Positions 23,653-32,619 of a stretch of DNA of 64,000 bases are shown here, in pieces. How positions within the stretch are numbered: position 1 is the stretch's first letter; each line of letters starts with the position of its first letter. The DNA is from Kocuria rosea (GTDB lineage Bacteria; Actinomycetota; Actinomycetes; Actinomycetales; Micrococcaceae), in assembly GCF_023715525.1 (NCBI RefSeq), contig NZ_JAMBOG010000006.1:124001-188000 (forward strand), given 5' to 3'. A program made the position numbers and the translations under genes. Under the pieces are notes generated by a model. The model did no database searches, was not told the origin of the DNA, and saw only the letters and a list, made by a program, of their open reading frames with translations.

Positions 23653-25251
23653 TCAGGGCTCCTCGGGCACGAACTGCAGGGCGATCAGCAGCTCAGCCCG
23701 CTGGCGCGCGTCGTCGAGGTCCACGTGCAGCAGCTCCGCCACGTGGCCGACGTGCCGGCGCACGCTGTTGCGGTGCAGCCCGAGCTCCCGGCCGCAGGCG
23801 TCCCAGCTGCCGTGGGCGCCCAGCCAGGAGCGCAGGACCGTCAGCAGCAGCCGGCGCCGCTCCCCGGGCAGGGCGGCGAGCGGGGCGAGGAGGCGTTCGG
23901 CGACCAGCCGGCCGGACTCCGCCCCGAGCAGGCCGGCCACGGAGCACGGGACGTCCTCGACCCGGGCGCTGGCGCCGTCGACCCGCAGCCGCCGCCGCAC
24001 CGCCGCCACCCGCTCGCCGGCGCGCGGCAGCTCGGCCGGGCCGACCGGCTCCCCGACCGCGACCAGCCAGCCGGAACGCTCCAGCGCCGCCACCAGCCGG
24101 TCCGGGACCGCGGAGCGGGTGATGGTGACGAACCCGTAGTCGGTGAGCTCCACCAGCCGCGTGTCGAACAGGCGCCGCAGCTGGATCAGCTCGTGCAGCT
24201 CGTCCGCGGCGGGCGGAGGCCAGGAGGGCTCGTGGTCCTCGCGGCGCACGCCCTGGACGACGCGCACCGGGTCCCGCTCGGCGCCGGACATGCTCTGCGC
24301 CAGGGACCGCGCCAGCGCCCGGCCGTCCCCCGGGGAGCTGCGCAGCAGCGCCTCCGGGTCCAGCAGCAGGGCGGTGGCCAGGCGGCTGGGCCCGAAGTTG
24401 CCCACCGTGCGCTGGCGGAGGAGGACCTCCAGGAGCCCGACCGCGAGGGAGACGGCCGTGCTCTGCGGCGGCGTGAAGCCGCTGCCCGAGCCCAGCACCA
24501 GGGTGCCCAGATTGACGTCGCGCTCGCTGCGCAGCGGGTGGCCCACGACGTGGCCCGCCCGGGGCGCCTCGAAGCCGGCGACCTCGACCCGCGGGCCCCT
24601 CCCGGCCAGGATCCGCTCCTGGAGGGGCTTCAGCTGGTCGGCGGGCACGGCGCGCTGTCCGGCCGAGGCCGTGGTCCGCCCGTCCGCGTCCGTGAGCACC
24701 ACCCAGGCGCCCAGCTCCCGGGCGAGCACGGCGAGCAGCTCCCGCTCCGGGCTGCCGGAGAGCACGGCCCGCAGCATCCGGCGGTTGATCCGCAGCAGGT
24801 CGTGCGCGGCGCGGGCGCTCTCGGCCTCGAGCAGGTCGGCGAACCGGCGGGTGACGGCCACGAACGGCGTGCGCTCGCCGACGCGCAGCAGGGGCAGCCC
24901 CTGCCGCCGGCACTCCTCCAGCAGGCCCGGGGGCACGACGTCGTGCACCGGCGAGAGACCGAGGCCGAGGGCGGTGACCCCTGCGGCCACCAGGCGGCGC
25001 ACGTAGGCCTCGGCCGTGCGCGCCGGGCCCCCGGCGAGGACGACGCCGGCGGTCAGCAGCAGCTCCCCGCCCAGCAGGAAGGGCGTGGGGTCCTCCAGCT
25101 CGCTCGTGGCCACCCAGCGCACGGTCTCGGACAGGCTGCCCCCGGGGGCGTGCAGCACCTCGAGCTCGCCGGGCATGCGGGCGACGAGACGGTCGAGCGG
25201 CAGCCGGGCGGCGACCGGGCCGACCGCAGCGTCTGGTGCACTTTGTCCCAT
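23653..25251 (-). CDS. PucR family transcriptional regulator
   Basis: A 532-residue PucR-type regulator. The N-terminal sensory domain (residues ~15-130: LVARMPGELEVLHAPGGSLSETVRWVATSELEDPTPFLLGGELLLTAG) is typical of the PucR ligand module. The C-terminal HTH_30 domain is LLTVLRSWLGAHGSWDACGRELGLHRNSVRRHVGHVAELL. PucR proteins control purine or amino-acid degradation. It is transcribed divergently from the permease/monooxygenase pair and convergently with the amidase gene, so it probably regulates all three. The ATG at 25251 starts MGQSAPDAAVG. Confidence 0.87.
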   Translation of the reverse strand: MGQSAPDAAVGPVAARLPLDRLVARMPGELEVLHAPGGSLSETVRWVATSELEDPTPFLLGGELLLTAGVVLAGGPARTAEAYVRRLVAAGVTALGLGLSPVHDVVPPGLLEECRRQGLPLLRVGERTPFVAVTRRFADLLEAESARAAHDLLRINRRMLRAVLSGSPERELLAVLARELGAWVVLTDADGRTTASAGQRAVPADQLKPLQERILAGRGPRVEVAGFEAPRAGHVVGHPLRSERDVNLGTLVLGSGSGFTPPQSTAVSLAVGLLEVLLRQRTVGNFGPSRLATALLLDPEALLRSSPGDGRALARSLAQSMSGAERDPVRVVQGVRREDHEPSWPPPAADELHELIQLRRLFDTRLVELTDYGFVTITRSAVPDRLVAALERSGWLVAVGEPVGPAELPRAGERVAAVRRRLRVDGASARVEDVPCSVAGLLGAESGRLVAERLLAPLAALPGERRRLLLTVLRSWLGAHGSWDACGRELGLHRNSVRRHVGHVAELLHVDLDDARQRAELLIALQFVPEEP

Positions 25252-25349
25252 GAGAGGTGATTCTAGGGCACATCGCCCCGGATGAGATCGGCGTCACACT
25301 CGTAGGGTCGGGGGTGACACGCAGGCCGCTCATCGAAAGGGACGCCTCC

Positions 25350-26888
25350 ATGACCATGTCACCGCCGACGCAGCAGCGCCGGAGCACGGAGCTCACGCTC
25401 AGCCGCCAGCTCACCCGCCGGAAGCCGCTGCGGCAGATGATGCGCGAGTCGGGCACGGAGCACACCGGGCTGCTCCGCAGCTTCGGGCTGCTGCAGCTCA
25501 CCATGATCAGCGTGGGCGCCACGCTCGGCACCGGCATCTTCGTGGTGCTCGGGGACGCAGTGCCCATCGCGGGCCCGGCGGTGTGGATCTCCTTCGTCGT
25601 GGCCGGCGTCGCCGCCATGCTCTCGGCGCTGTCCTACGCGGAGATGGCCGGCGCCGTGCCCGTCTCCGGCTCCAGCTACTCCTACACCTACGCGACGATG
25701 GGCGAGGGCCTGGCCTGGATCTGCGGCTGGTGCCTGCTGCTGGAGTACGCGGTGTCCGTGGCGGCCATCGCCGTGGGCGCCGGCGAGTACCTCACCGAGA
25801 TCGCGGACACCTTCGGCGTCGCGCTGCCGGCGGCGTTCATCCAGCCGCCCGGGGACGGCGGGCTGTTCAACGTCCCGGCCGTCGCCGTCGTCCTCCTCGC
25901 CACCGTCCTGCTGATCCGCGGCTCCCGCGAGAGCGCCCTGGTCAACACCGTGCTGGTCGCCCTGAAGGTGGCCGTGCTGCTGCTCTTCGTGGCCGTGGCC
26001 TTCACCGCGTTCGACTCCCGCAACTTCGCCCCGCTGCTGCCGATGGGCTCCGCCGGCGTCACCGCGGCGGCGTCGCGCCTGTTCTTCTCCTACATCGGCT
26101 TCGACGCGGCGTCCACGGCCGGCGACGAGGCGCGCAACCCGCAGCGCGACCTCCCCCGGGCCATCGTCCTGTCCATGGTGATCATCACCGCCCTCTACAT
26201 CCTCGTGGCCCTGGCCGCCGTCGGCGCCCGCCCCTGGGGCTGGTTCGACGGCCAGGAGGCCGCCCTGGTGCGGATCCTGGAGGAGATCACCGGCAGCCCC
26301 TGGGTGTCGCTGGTCTTCGCCCTCGGGGCGGTCGTGGCGATCGTGAGCATCGTGCTCGTCGTCCTCTACGGGCAGACCCGCATCCTCATGGCGATGTCCC
26401 GGGACGGGCTCGTGCCGCCGGTCTTCGCCCGCGTCTCGCCCCGGACCGGCACGCCCGTGGCCAACACCCTGATCACCGGCGGCGTCATCGCCGCCGCCGC
26501 CGGGCTGGTGCCGCTGGGCGAGCTCGCCGACGCCACCAGCATCGGTACACTGTTCGCCTTCGGCCTGGTCAGCGTGGCCGTGATCCACCTGCGCAGGACC
26601 CGCCCGGAGCTGCCGCGCACCTTCCGCGTCCCGCTCTACCCCGTGACCCCGGTCCTGGCCGTGCTCATGTGCGTGCTGCTGATGGTCAACCTCGGCAGCA
26701 GCACCTGGGTGGTGTTCGTGCTGTGGATGGCCGTCGGCTCGGCGGTCTACCTCGGCTACGGGCGCCGGCACTCGACCGTGGCCGCCCTGACCGACGAGGA
26801 GTACGCCCGGGCCTCCGCCGAGGCCCTTCCCGCCCCCGGGACGTCCGAGACGTCCGTGACCCCCGAGATCCTGGAGACCACGAAGTGA
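25350..26888 (+). CDS. APC family amino-acid permease (cationic amino acid type)
   Basis: A 512-residue permease with about 12-13 hydrophobic helices. The helix 1 motif ISVGATLGTGIFVVLGDAVPIAGPAVW and helix 3 region GEGLAWICGWCLLLEYAVSVAAIAVG match the cationic amino-acid transporter branch of the APC family. AAGGGA precedes the ATG at 25350; a second ATG is two codons later. The stop overlaps the start of the monooxygenase gene (GTGA, 26885-26888), so import and oxidation are translationally coupled. Lysine is the expected substrate if the downstream enzyme is a lysine monooxygenase. Confidence 0.88.
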   Translation: MTMSPPTQQRRSTELTLSRQLTRRKPLRQMMRESGTEHTGLLRSFGLLQLTMISVGATLGTGIFVVLGDAVPIAGPAVWISFVVAGVAAMLSALSYAEMAGAVPVSGSSYSYTYATMGEGLAWICGWCLLLEYAVSVAAIAVGAGEYLTEIADTFGVALPAAFIQPPGDGGLFNVPAVAVVLLATVLLIRGSRESALVNTVLVALKVAVLLLFVAVAFTAFDSRNFAPLLPMGSAGVTAAASRLFFSYIGFDAASTAGDEARNPQRDLPRAIVLSMVIITALYILVALAAVGARPWGWFDGQEAALVRILEEITGSPWVSLVFALGAVVAIVSIVLVVLYGQTRILMAMSRDGLVPPVFARVSPRTGTPVANTLITGGVIAAAAGLVPLGELADATSIGTLFAFGLVSVAVIHLRRTRPELPRTFRVPLYPVTPVLAVLMCVLLMVNLGSSTWVVFVLWMAVGSAVYLGYGRRHSTVAALTDEEYARASAEALPAPGTSETSVTPEILETTK

Positions 26889-28585
26889 CCATCGCGACCG
26901 ACATCGACCACTCGGGCCCGGGCACCGCGCCCGTGACCATGCTGAACCCCGACTTCCCGTTCAGCTACGACACCTACCTCCAGCACCCGGCAGGCCTGGG
27001 CAGCGTGCCCGAGGCCGCGCACGGCACGAAGGTCGCCGTGATCGGGGCGGGGCTGTCCGGGCTGGTGACGGCCTACGAGCTGATGAAGCTGGGCCTGCAC
27101 CCGGTGGTCTACGAGGCCGGGGACATCGGGGGGCGGCTCAAGACCGCGTCCTTCGCCGGCGCCCCGTCCGTGACCGCCGATCTGGGCGGGATGCGCTTCC
27201 CGGTCTCGGGGCGGGCCTTCTACCACTACGCGGACACGATGGGCGTGGCCACCGAGGCGTTCCCGAACCCCCTGGCCGACGTCACCTCCAGCACCGTGAT
27301 CGAGCTCGGCGGCAAGGCCCACTACGCCCGCACCCCCGAGGACCTGCCCCCCTTCTTCCACGAGGTGGCCCGCGCCTGGCGCGACGCCGTCGACGACGGC
27401 GCCTGCTTCAACGAGATGCAGGAGGCCATCCGCGCCCGGGACACCGGGCGGATCAAGCAGCTGTGGAACCGGCTGGTCCAGGACCTCGACGAGCAGACCT
27501 TCTACGGCTTCATCGCCGCCAGCAAGGCCTTCCAGGAGGCCGGCTTCGAGCACCGCGAGGCCTTCGGGCAGGTCGGCTTCGGCACCGGCGGGTGGGACAC
27601 CGACTTCCCGAACTCGATCCTGGAGATCCTGCGGGTGGTCTACACCGACGCCGACGACGGGCACCGGCGGATCGTCGGGGGCGCCCAGCGCCTGCCCGAG
27701 GCGCTGTGGCAGCACGCCCCCGAGGACCTCGTCCACTGGCCGGCGGGGACCTCCCTGGCCTCCCTGCACGCCGGCTCCCCGCGCGGGGCGGTCGCCCGGA
27801 TCACCCGTCCGCCCCGGGCCGACGGCGGGGTGGGCGACTTCCGCATCGAGGAGAAGTGGGGGCGCGCGGCGGAGTACCCGATCGTGGTCTCCACCTGCCA
27901 GTCGTGGCTGCTGTCCACCCGCATCCACACCGAGGAGGCGCTGTTCTCCGCGCCGATGTGGACCGCCATGGAGCGCTCCCACTACATGCAGTCCTCCAAG
28001 ACCTTCGTCATGGTGGACCGCCCGTTCTGGAAGGACGTGGACCCCGCCACCGGGCGCGAGGTGCTGAGCATGACGCTCACCGACCGGCTGCCGCGGGCGA
28101 CGTACCTGCTCGACGACGGGCCGGACAAGCCCGCCGTGATCCTGCTGTCCTACACCTGGAACGACGACGCCCTGAAGTGGCTGTCCCTGGACGCCGACGG
28201 GCGTGTGGAGCTGATGCTGCACTCCCTGAAGCAGATCTACCCGGACGTCGACATCGCCTCCCACATCCTCGGCGAGCCGATCACCGTCTCCTGGGAGGCC
28301 GACCCCAACTTCATGGGCGCGTTCAAGGCCAACCTGCCCGGGCACTACCGCTACCAGCAGCGCCTGTTCACCCACTTCCTCCAGGACGGGCTGCCCGAGC
28401 ACCAGCGCGGGATCTTCCTGGCCGGGGACGACATCTCCTTCACCGCCGGGTGGGCCGAGGGCGCCGTCACGACCGGCCTCAACGCCGTGTGGGGCGTCGT
28501 GCACCACCTCGGGGGCGCCAGCGCCCCCGGCAACCCCGGCCCCGGCGACCTCATCGACGAGCTCGGGCCCGTTGCCCTCGACTGA
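26885..28585 (+). CDS. L-lysine 2-monooxygenase-like flavin amine oxidase (DavB/IaaM group)
   Basis: A 566-residue FAD enzyme of the amino-acid 2-monooxygenase group, which oxidises and decarboxylates an L-amino acid to the amide one carbon shorter. The dinucleotide fold is VAVIGAGLSGLVTAYELMKLGL (GxGxxG at 54-59). Long stretches resemble Pseudomonas DavB as I recall it: FPFSYDTYLQHPAGLGSVP, GGMRFPVSGRAFYHY, FGQVGFGTGGWDTDFPNS, MQSSKTFVMVDRPFWKD and ITVSWEADPNFMGAFKANLP. Length (DavB about 560) also fits. The GTG start overlaps the permease stop. Tryptophan 2-monooxygenase (IaaM) is the main alternative, so the amino-acid substrate is uncertain; the genes for later lysine-degradation steps are not in the window. 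Confidence 0.82.
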   Translation: MTIATDIDHSGPGTAPVTMLNPDFPFSYDTYLQHPAGLGSVPEAAHGTKVAVIGAGLSGLVTAYELMKLGLHPVVYEAGDIGGRLKTASFAGAPSVTADLGGMRFPVSGRAFYHYADTMGVATEAFPNPLADVTSSTVIELGGKAHYARTPEDLPPFFHEVARAWRDAVDDGACFNEMQEAIRARDTGRIKQLWNRLVQDLDEQTFYGFIAASKAFQEAGFEHREAFGQVGFGTGGWDTDFPNSILEILRVVYTDADDGHRRIVGGAQRLPEALWQHAPEDLVHWPAGTSLASLHAGSPRGAVARITRPPRADGGVGDFRIEEKWGRAAEYPIVVSTCQSWLLSTRIHTEEALFSAPMWTAMERSHYMQSSKTFVMVDRPFWKDVDPATGREVLSMTLTDRLPRATYLLDDGPDKPAVILLSYTWNDDALKWLSLDADGRVELMLHSLKQIYPDVDIASHILGEPITVSWEADPNFMGAFKANLPGHYRYQQRLFTHFLQDGLPEHQRGIFLAGDDISFTAGWAEGAVTTGLNAVWGVVHHLGGASAPGNPGPGDLIDELGPVALD

Positions 28586-28625
28586 GCCGGGCGGAGCGGG
28601 AGGGGCCGGGGGTCGGGGCCGGGGG

Positions 28626-29627
28626 TCAGGGGACGTCGACGGTCACGACGGCGGCGGAGCGGCTGCCGGCGTCCCCGGCCGCGCCCGAGACGGCGCGGGA
28701 GACGCAGCAGCACATCCTTGTGTTCGGCGCCTTCTGCCGGTCGGAGTAGAAGACGTCCCGGTGGTCGACCGTGCCGTGCAGGTCGAGGACCTTCACCTGG
28801 CACAGCCCGCACTCGCCCCGGCGGCAGTCGGACATCATGTCGACGCACTCCCGCTCGAGGGCCTCCAGCATCGACTCGTCGGAGCCGACGACGGTCTCGA
28901 CGCCCAGCCGCGGGACGCGCACGACGAACGGCTCGGCCTCGAACCAGCCGCTGTTGCCGAAGGTCTCGTAGCGCAGGTTCGTGGGATCGAGCCGGCGCTC
29001 GGCCCAGCCGCGTCGCACGGCGTCCATGAGCCGGATGGGCCCGCACATGTAGAGCTCGGCGTCCCGGGGCACCCCGGCCAGCAGGGCCCCGACGTCCAGG
29101 GACGTGCCCTCGTCGTCGACGTGGGCCTGCAGGCGCTCGCCGTGCAGGGCGGCGAGCTCCTCGGCGTAGGCCATCGCGGCCCGGGAGCGGGCCACGTAGA
29201 CGAGCCGGTAGTCCGCCCCGAGCCGGCGCAGCAGCGCGGCCATCCCGGCGATCGCCGTGATGCCGATGCCGCCGGCGAGTAGCACGTAGGAGGGGGCCCC
29301 GACGCGCAGCGGGAAGTTCTGCAGGGGCTGGGTGATTTCCAGGACCTGCCCGGGCACCAGCCCGTGCATGAACACGGACCCGCCCCGGGAGGCGGGGGTG
29401 CGGAAGACGCTGATGGCGAGCCGGCCGCCGTCGTCCGTGGCGTCGACCACGGAGTAGGAGCGCACGGCCTGCTCGCCGTGGATGAGCACGCGCACGTCGA
29501 CGTGCTCGCCCGGCTTCGCGGGGCGGGGCAGCTCGGGGCGCAGGACGATGCGGCGGATGCCGGCGGCGACCTCCTCGACGGAGTCCACGACGGCGTTCTG
29601 CCACACCTCGGAGCGGGAATCGGCCAC
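28626..29627 (-). CDS. vanB: Vanillate O-demethylase oxidoreductase subunit (VanB-like)
   Basis: A 333-residue phthalate-dioxygenase-reductase-type protein: FMN/flavin domain ([19 protein letters not shown], about residues 56-75), NAD-binding domain ([22 protein letters not shown], about 115-137; [12 protein letters not shown]) and a C-terminal plant-type [2Fe-2S] ferredoxin with cysteines in [12 protein letters not shown] and MCCCVS. It passes electrons from NAD(P)H to the Rieske oxygenase VanA. GTG start at 29627 with AGGAGG upstream. It follows vanA by 16 bp in the same operon. The combination suggests removal of a methyl group from vanillate or a related aromatic, but the exact substrate is inferred. 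Confidence 0.85.
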   Translation of the reverse strand: MADSRSEVWQNAVVDSVEEVAAGIRRIVLRPELPRPAKPGEHVDVRVLIHGEQAVRSYSVVDATDDGGRLAISVFRTPASRGGSVFMHGLVPGQVLEITQPLQNFPLRVGAPSYVLLAGGIGITAIAGMAALLRRLGADYRLVYVARSRAAMAYAEELAALHGERLQAHVDDEGTSLDVGALLAGVPRDAELYMCGPIRLMDAVRRGWAERRLDPTNLRYETFGNSGWFEAEPFVVRVPRLGVETVVGSDESMLEALERECVDMMSDCRRGECGLCQVKVLDLHGTVDHRDVFYSDRQKAPNTRMCCCVSRAVSGAAGDAGSRSAAVVTVDVP

Positions 29628-29643
29628 GGTGGTCCCTCCTGCC

Positions 29644-30771
29644 TCAGGCCCGGCCGGAGGCGGCCGGGGCCGCCGCGTCCACGGCGGCGAGACGGCCCTC
29701 GGCCTTGAGCGCCCGCTCGAGCAGGCGGCGCACCCACATGCCGCCCATGTCGATGTTGAGGTTGTAGAACTCGTAGTCGGGGTTGGCGTCGATGGCGGCC
29801 TGCTGGGCCTGGAGCATGGCCTCGTCCTCGCCGAAGACGCCGTGCACGCCGTTGCGCAGCTGCGTGGTGATCAGCTGGCTCTCCAGCCGGTAGTTGCGCA
29901 TGAACGCCCAGAAGTAGTGGCAGGAGCGCTCCGTCTCCGGCGTGATCGTGTTCATCACGTAGCCGTTGACGCCGCGGGAGCGGTCGCCCTCGGGCGCCCC
30001 GGTGCCGGCCTCGGCGACCCCGACGTCGATGCAGATCGTGGACGGGAAGTAGTAGTGGATGATCTGCCAGCGGTCGACCCTGCCCTCGAAGCCGGGGAAC
30101 TTGTCCCGCATGTTCTTCAGCCAGAAGGGCGGGGCGTCGATGTCGCGCATCCACCGCGTGACGGTCACGGAGTGCTCGTCGTGGGTGACCTCGAACTCCG
30201 ACTCGGACAGCTCCTCCTGCCCGATCGAGGAGGAGTGCACGAACTCCTCGTGGGTGAGGTCCATGAGGTTGTCGAGCACCAGCTGGTAGTTGCACGGCGC
30301 GTGGATCGTCTCGCCGTCCCCGGCCCACTCGGGGCTGTCCAGCTGGTGCATGTCGGGGACCAGCGCGGGGTCGGCCAGGGTGGGGTCGCCCAGCCAGACC
30401 CAGACGTAGCGGTAGCGCTCCAGCACGGGGAAGGACGGCACCGTGGCGGACGGGTTCAGCGTCTCCTGCGCGGGCATCGAGGTGCAGCGGCCGGCGGCGT
30501 TGTAGCGCAGGCCGTGGTAGGGGCACTGGATCTCCCCGCGGCCCACCAGCTTGCCCTGCGACAGCGGGGCCAGCCGGTGCCAGCAGGCGTCCGCCAGGGC
30601 GACGGCCCAGCCCTCCTCGGTGCGGTACAGGGCCAGCGGGCGGCCGGCGACGGTGCGGGCCAGGATCCCCTTGCTGGTGAGCTCGTGGTCCCATCCCGCC
30701 ACGTACCAGGCGTTGAGCGGGTGGGACAGGAGCTTGGCGGTCGTGGTGGTCTTCGTCGCGGCGACGGTCAT
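29644..30771 (-). CDS. vanA: Vanillate O-demethylase oxygenase subunit (VanA-like Rieske protein)
   Basis: A 375-residue Rieske non-haem iron oxygenase. The Rieske centre is [13 protein letters not shown]...[11 protein letters not shown] (Cys63/His65 and Cys83/His86), and the mononuclear iron site lies in [18 protein letters not shown]. The N-terminus ([16 protein letters not shown]) is typical of VanA. With the VanB-like reductase it should demethylate vanillate to protocatechuate plus formaldehyde. The ATG at 30771 (MTVAATK) is preferred over a longer open frame to 31548, which overlaps the PadR gene. The promoter has a 16-bp palindrome on its -10 region and the PadR regulator is divergent. 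Confidence 0.87.
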   Translation of the reverse strand: MTVAATKTTTTAKLLSHPLNAWYVAGWDHELTSKGILARTVAGRPLALYRTEEGWAVALADACWHRLAPLSQGKLVGRGEIQCPYHGLRYNAAGRCTSMPAQETLNPSATVPSFPVLERYRYVWVWLGDPTLADPALVPDMHQLDSPEWAGDGETIHAPCNYQLVLDNLMDLTHEEFVHSSSIGQEELSESEFEVTHDEHSVTVTRWMRDIDAPPFWLKNMRDKFPGFEGRVDRWQIIHYYFPSTICIDVGVAEAGTGAPEGDRSRGVNGYVMNTITPETERSCHYFWAFMRNYRLESQLITTQLRNGVHGVFGEDEAMLQAQQAAIDANPDYEFYNLNIDMGGMWVRRLLERALKAEGRLAAVDAAAPAASGRA

Positions 30772-30812
30772 GGCGCGGTCCTCTGCTGAGCGGTCCGGGG
30801 AGAGCACACGGT

Positions 30813-30874
30813 ACTCACTATCTACATAGATAGTTGGTGACGTGGAACACACAATACCTAGGTTCATAGTGAGT
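30813..30874. promoter_or_regulatory. Divergent vanA/PadR operator region
   Basis: Contains CTATCTA-CA-TAGATAG (30818-30833, perfect 7-bp arms) and flanking inverted ACTCACTAT (30813-30821)/ATAGTGAGT (30866-30874). For vanA (minus) a -35-like TTGTGT (30849-30854) and -10-like TATCTA (30827-30832) are 16 bp apart, so the palindrome covers the -10. This is the expected binding site of the PadR-type regulator. Confidence 0.6.
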
Positions 30875-30948
30875 GCCAACCCCTGGAACGGCGGGCCTCC
30901 GGCTAGGCTCGTCCTACGACCGACCCGCCCGCTGCGAAAGGACCCCCC

Positions 30949-31572
30949 GTGAGTCTCCGCTCGGCCCTGCTGGCGCTGCTGTCCTCGGGCCCCATGACGG
31001 GCTACGACGTGGTGAAGCAGTTCAGCACCTCCGTGGGCCACGTGTGGCACGCGCCGGACTCCCAGATCTACCCGGAGCTGCGCAAGATGCACGCCGAGGG
31101 CCTGCTCTCGAGCCGCGCCGTGCCGTGGGGCACGCGCGGGGCCACCAAGACGGAGTACACGATCACCCCCGAGGGCGAGCGGGCGCTGCGCGCGTGGCAG
31201 GACCAGCCGCTGACCTACGTCCGGGAGCGGGACCCCGCCCACCTGAAGGCCGCCTACTTCGAGTGGGCCGCACCGGGCGCCGCGGCGGAGCAGCTGCGCG
31301 CGCACATCGCGCACTACGAGGAGCAGCGGCGCCAGGCCCTCGAGCAGATCGCGGGGCTCCAGAACCGCACCAGTCCCACGCTGGCCCGCCGCCTGGCCGC
31401 GAACCCCGAGGAGCAGTGGGAGCGGATCACCCGCTTCAAGGTCTACGCCTACGAGGGCCAGGTGGCCCGGGCCGAGCAGGAGATCGCCTGGGCGCGCTCC
31501 GGCCTGCGCCTGCTCGAGGAGCTGGGCGATCCGGACCCGGCCGCGCACACCCCCGCCCAGGACGCCCGGTGA
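30949..31572 (+). CDS. PadR family regulator (VanR-like)
   Basis: A 207-residue PadR-type repressor. The winged helix is at residues ~1-80: SLRSALLALLSSGPMTGYDVVKQFSTSVGHVWHAPDSQIYPELRKMHAEGLL, with the wing GATKTEYTITPEGERAL. The C-terminal half is the helical dimerisation region. In Corynebacterium and related genera a PadR-type VanR represses vanABK and responds to vanillate; the divergent vanA gene here suggests the same. GAAAGG precedes the GTG start. Its stop overlaps the start of the lipoprotein gene (GTGA, 31569-31572), so the two are translationally linked. Confidence 0.85.
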   Translation: MSLRSALLALLSSGPMTGYDVVKQFSTSVGHVWHAPDSQIYPELRKMHAEGLLSSRAVPWGTRGATKTEYTITPEGERALRAWQDQPLTYVRERDPAHLKAAYFEWAAPGAAAEQLRAHIAHYEEQRRQALEQIAGLQNRTSPTLARRLAANPEEQWERITRFKVYAYEGQVARAEQEIAWARSGLRLLEELGDPDPAAHTPAQDAR

Positions 31573-32546
31573 GCCGCCCCGCCCCGCGCCGCCTGCTCGC
31601 CGTGCTCCTGAGCGCCGGGCTGCTGCTGGCCGGCTGCGCCCCGGACGCCGGGAGCGGCACCGCCGCGCCGGGACCGGCCGGCGCGGCGGCGTCGCCGTCC
31701 ACCTCCTCCGCGTCCTCCCCCGAGCCCACGCCGAGCCCCACGGAGGAGCGCGCGGAGCTGGTCGGCGGGGGCACGGAGGTGTTCCCCGGCCGGCGGATGG
31801 TCGCCCTCTACGGCCGGCCCGGCATGCCGGCGCTGGGCGTGCTCGGCGAGCAGGGCCCGGAGGAGTCGGTCGCCCGGGCGAAGAAGCTCGCGGCGCAGTA
31901 CGAGCCGTACAGCGCCGAACCGGTGGTCCCCGCGTTCGAGATCATCACCACCACGGCGTCGGCGGAGCCGGGTCCCGACGGCGACTACTCCGACGAGATG
32001 ACGGTCGACGAGCTGCGCCCGTTCGTGGAGACCGCCGCGGAGCACGACGTCTACGTGGTGCTCGACCTGCAGCCGGGCCGCCAGGACTTCACCAGCCAGG
32101 CGCGGCAGTACGAGGAGCTGCTGAAGCTGCCCAACGTGGGGCTCGCCCTGGACCCGGAGTGGCGCCTGGGCCCGGACCAGGTGCACCTCGTCCAGATCGG
32201 GACCGTGGACGCGGCGGAGGTCAACGCGACGACGGCCTGGCTCGCCCGGCTGACCCGCGAGCACGACCTGCCGCAGAAGGTCGTGGTCCTGCACCAGTTC
32301 GCGGAGTCCATGATCACCGACCGCCACCTCGTGGACACCACGCACCCGGAGCTCGCGCTCGTGCTGCACGCCGACGGCCACGGCACCCCGGAGCTCAAGC
32401 GGGGCACGTGGGAGCGGCTGAAACAGGGGCTGCCCAAGGGGATGCGGATGGCGTGGAAGAACTTCTACGACGAGGACACGCCCACGTTCACCCCCGAGCA
32501 GACGTTCGCGCTCACGCCGAAGCCCTGGTTCGTCTCCTACCAGTGA
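31569..32546 (+). CDS. Secreted lipoprotein of unknown function, coupled to PadR
   Basis: A 325-residue lipoprotein with signal peptide and lipobox LLAGC (Cys23), a Ser/Thr/Pro linker (SPSTSSASSPEPTPSPTEE), then a single domain of ~250 residues. It has FPGRRMVALYGRPGMPALGVLGEQGP and VVLDLQPGRQDFTSQARQYEELLKLPNVGLALDPEWRLGPDQ, a pattern like a TIM-barrel or glycosidase-like fold with acidic residues at strand ends. Similar hypothetical lipoproteins occur in actinobacteria, but I cannot assign a reaction. The GTG start overlaps the PadR stop. A cell-wall role is possible; nothing links it directly to vanillate. Confidence 0.75.
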   Translation: MSRPAPRRLLAVLLSAGLLLAGCAPDAGSGTAAPGPAGAAASPSTSSASSPEPTPSPTEERAELVGGGTEVFPGRRMVALYGRPGMPALGVLGEQGPEESVARAKKLAAQYEPYSAEPVVPAFEIITTTASAEPGPDGDYSDEMTVDELRPFVETAAEHDVYVVLDLQPGRQDFTSQARQYEELLKLPNVGLALDPEWRLGPDQVHLVQIGTVDAAEVNATTAWLARLTREHDLPQKVVVLHQFAESMITDRHLVDTTHPELALVLHADGHGTPELKRGTWERLKQGLPKGMRMAWKNFYDEDTPTFTPEQTFALTPKPWFVSYQ

Positions 32547-32606
32547 TCCCGGCGCTGCCGGGCACCGGGCCGTGGAGCCGGCCGTCCGGGCGGACCGGGC
32601 GGTTGC

Positions 32607-32612
32607 TAGCGT
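32607..32612 (+). promoter_or_regulatory. -10-like box, leaderless start
   Basis: TAGCGT, 7 nt before the GTG at 32620. No clear -35. Confidence 0.4.
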
Positions 32613-32619
32613 GGGGGCC

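Noticed and set aside
29644-31548. 634-residue form of the Rieske oxygenase
   Set aside because: The extension beyond 30771 runs antisense through the PadR gene and the operator region and is not VanA-like.
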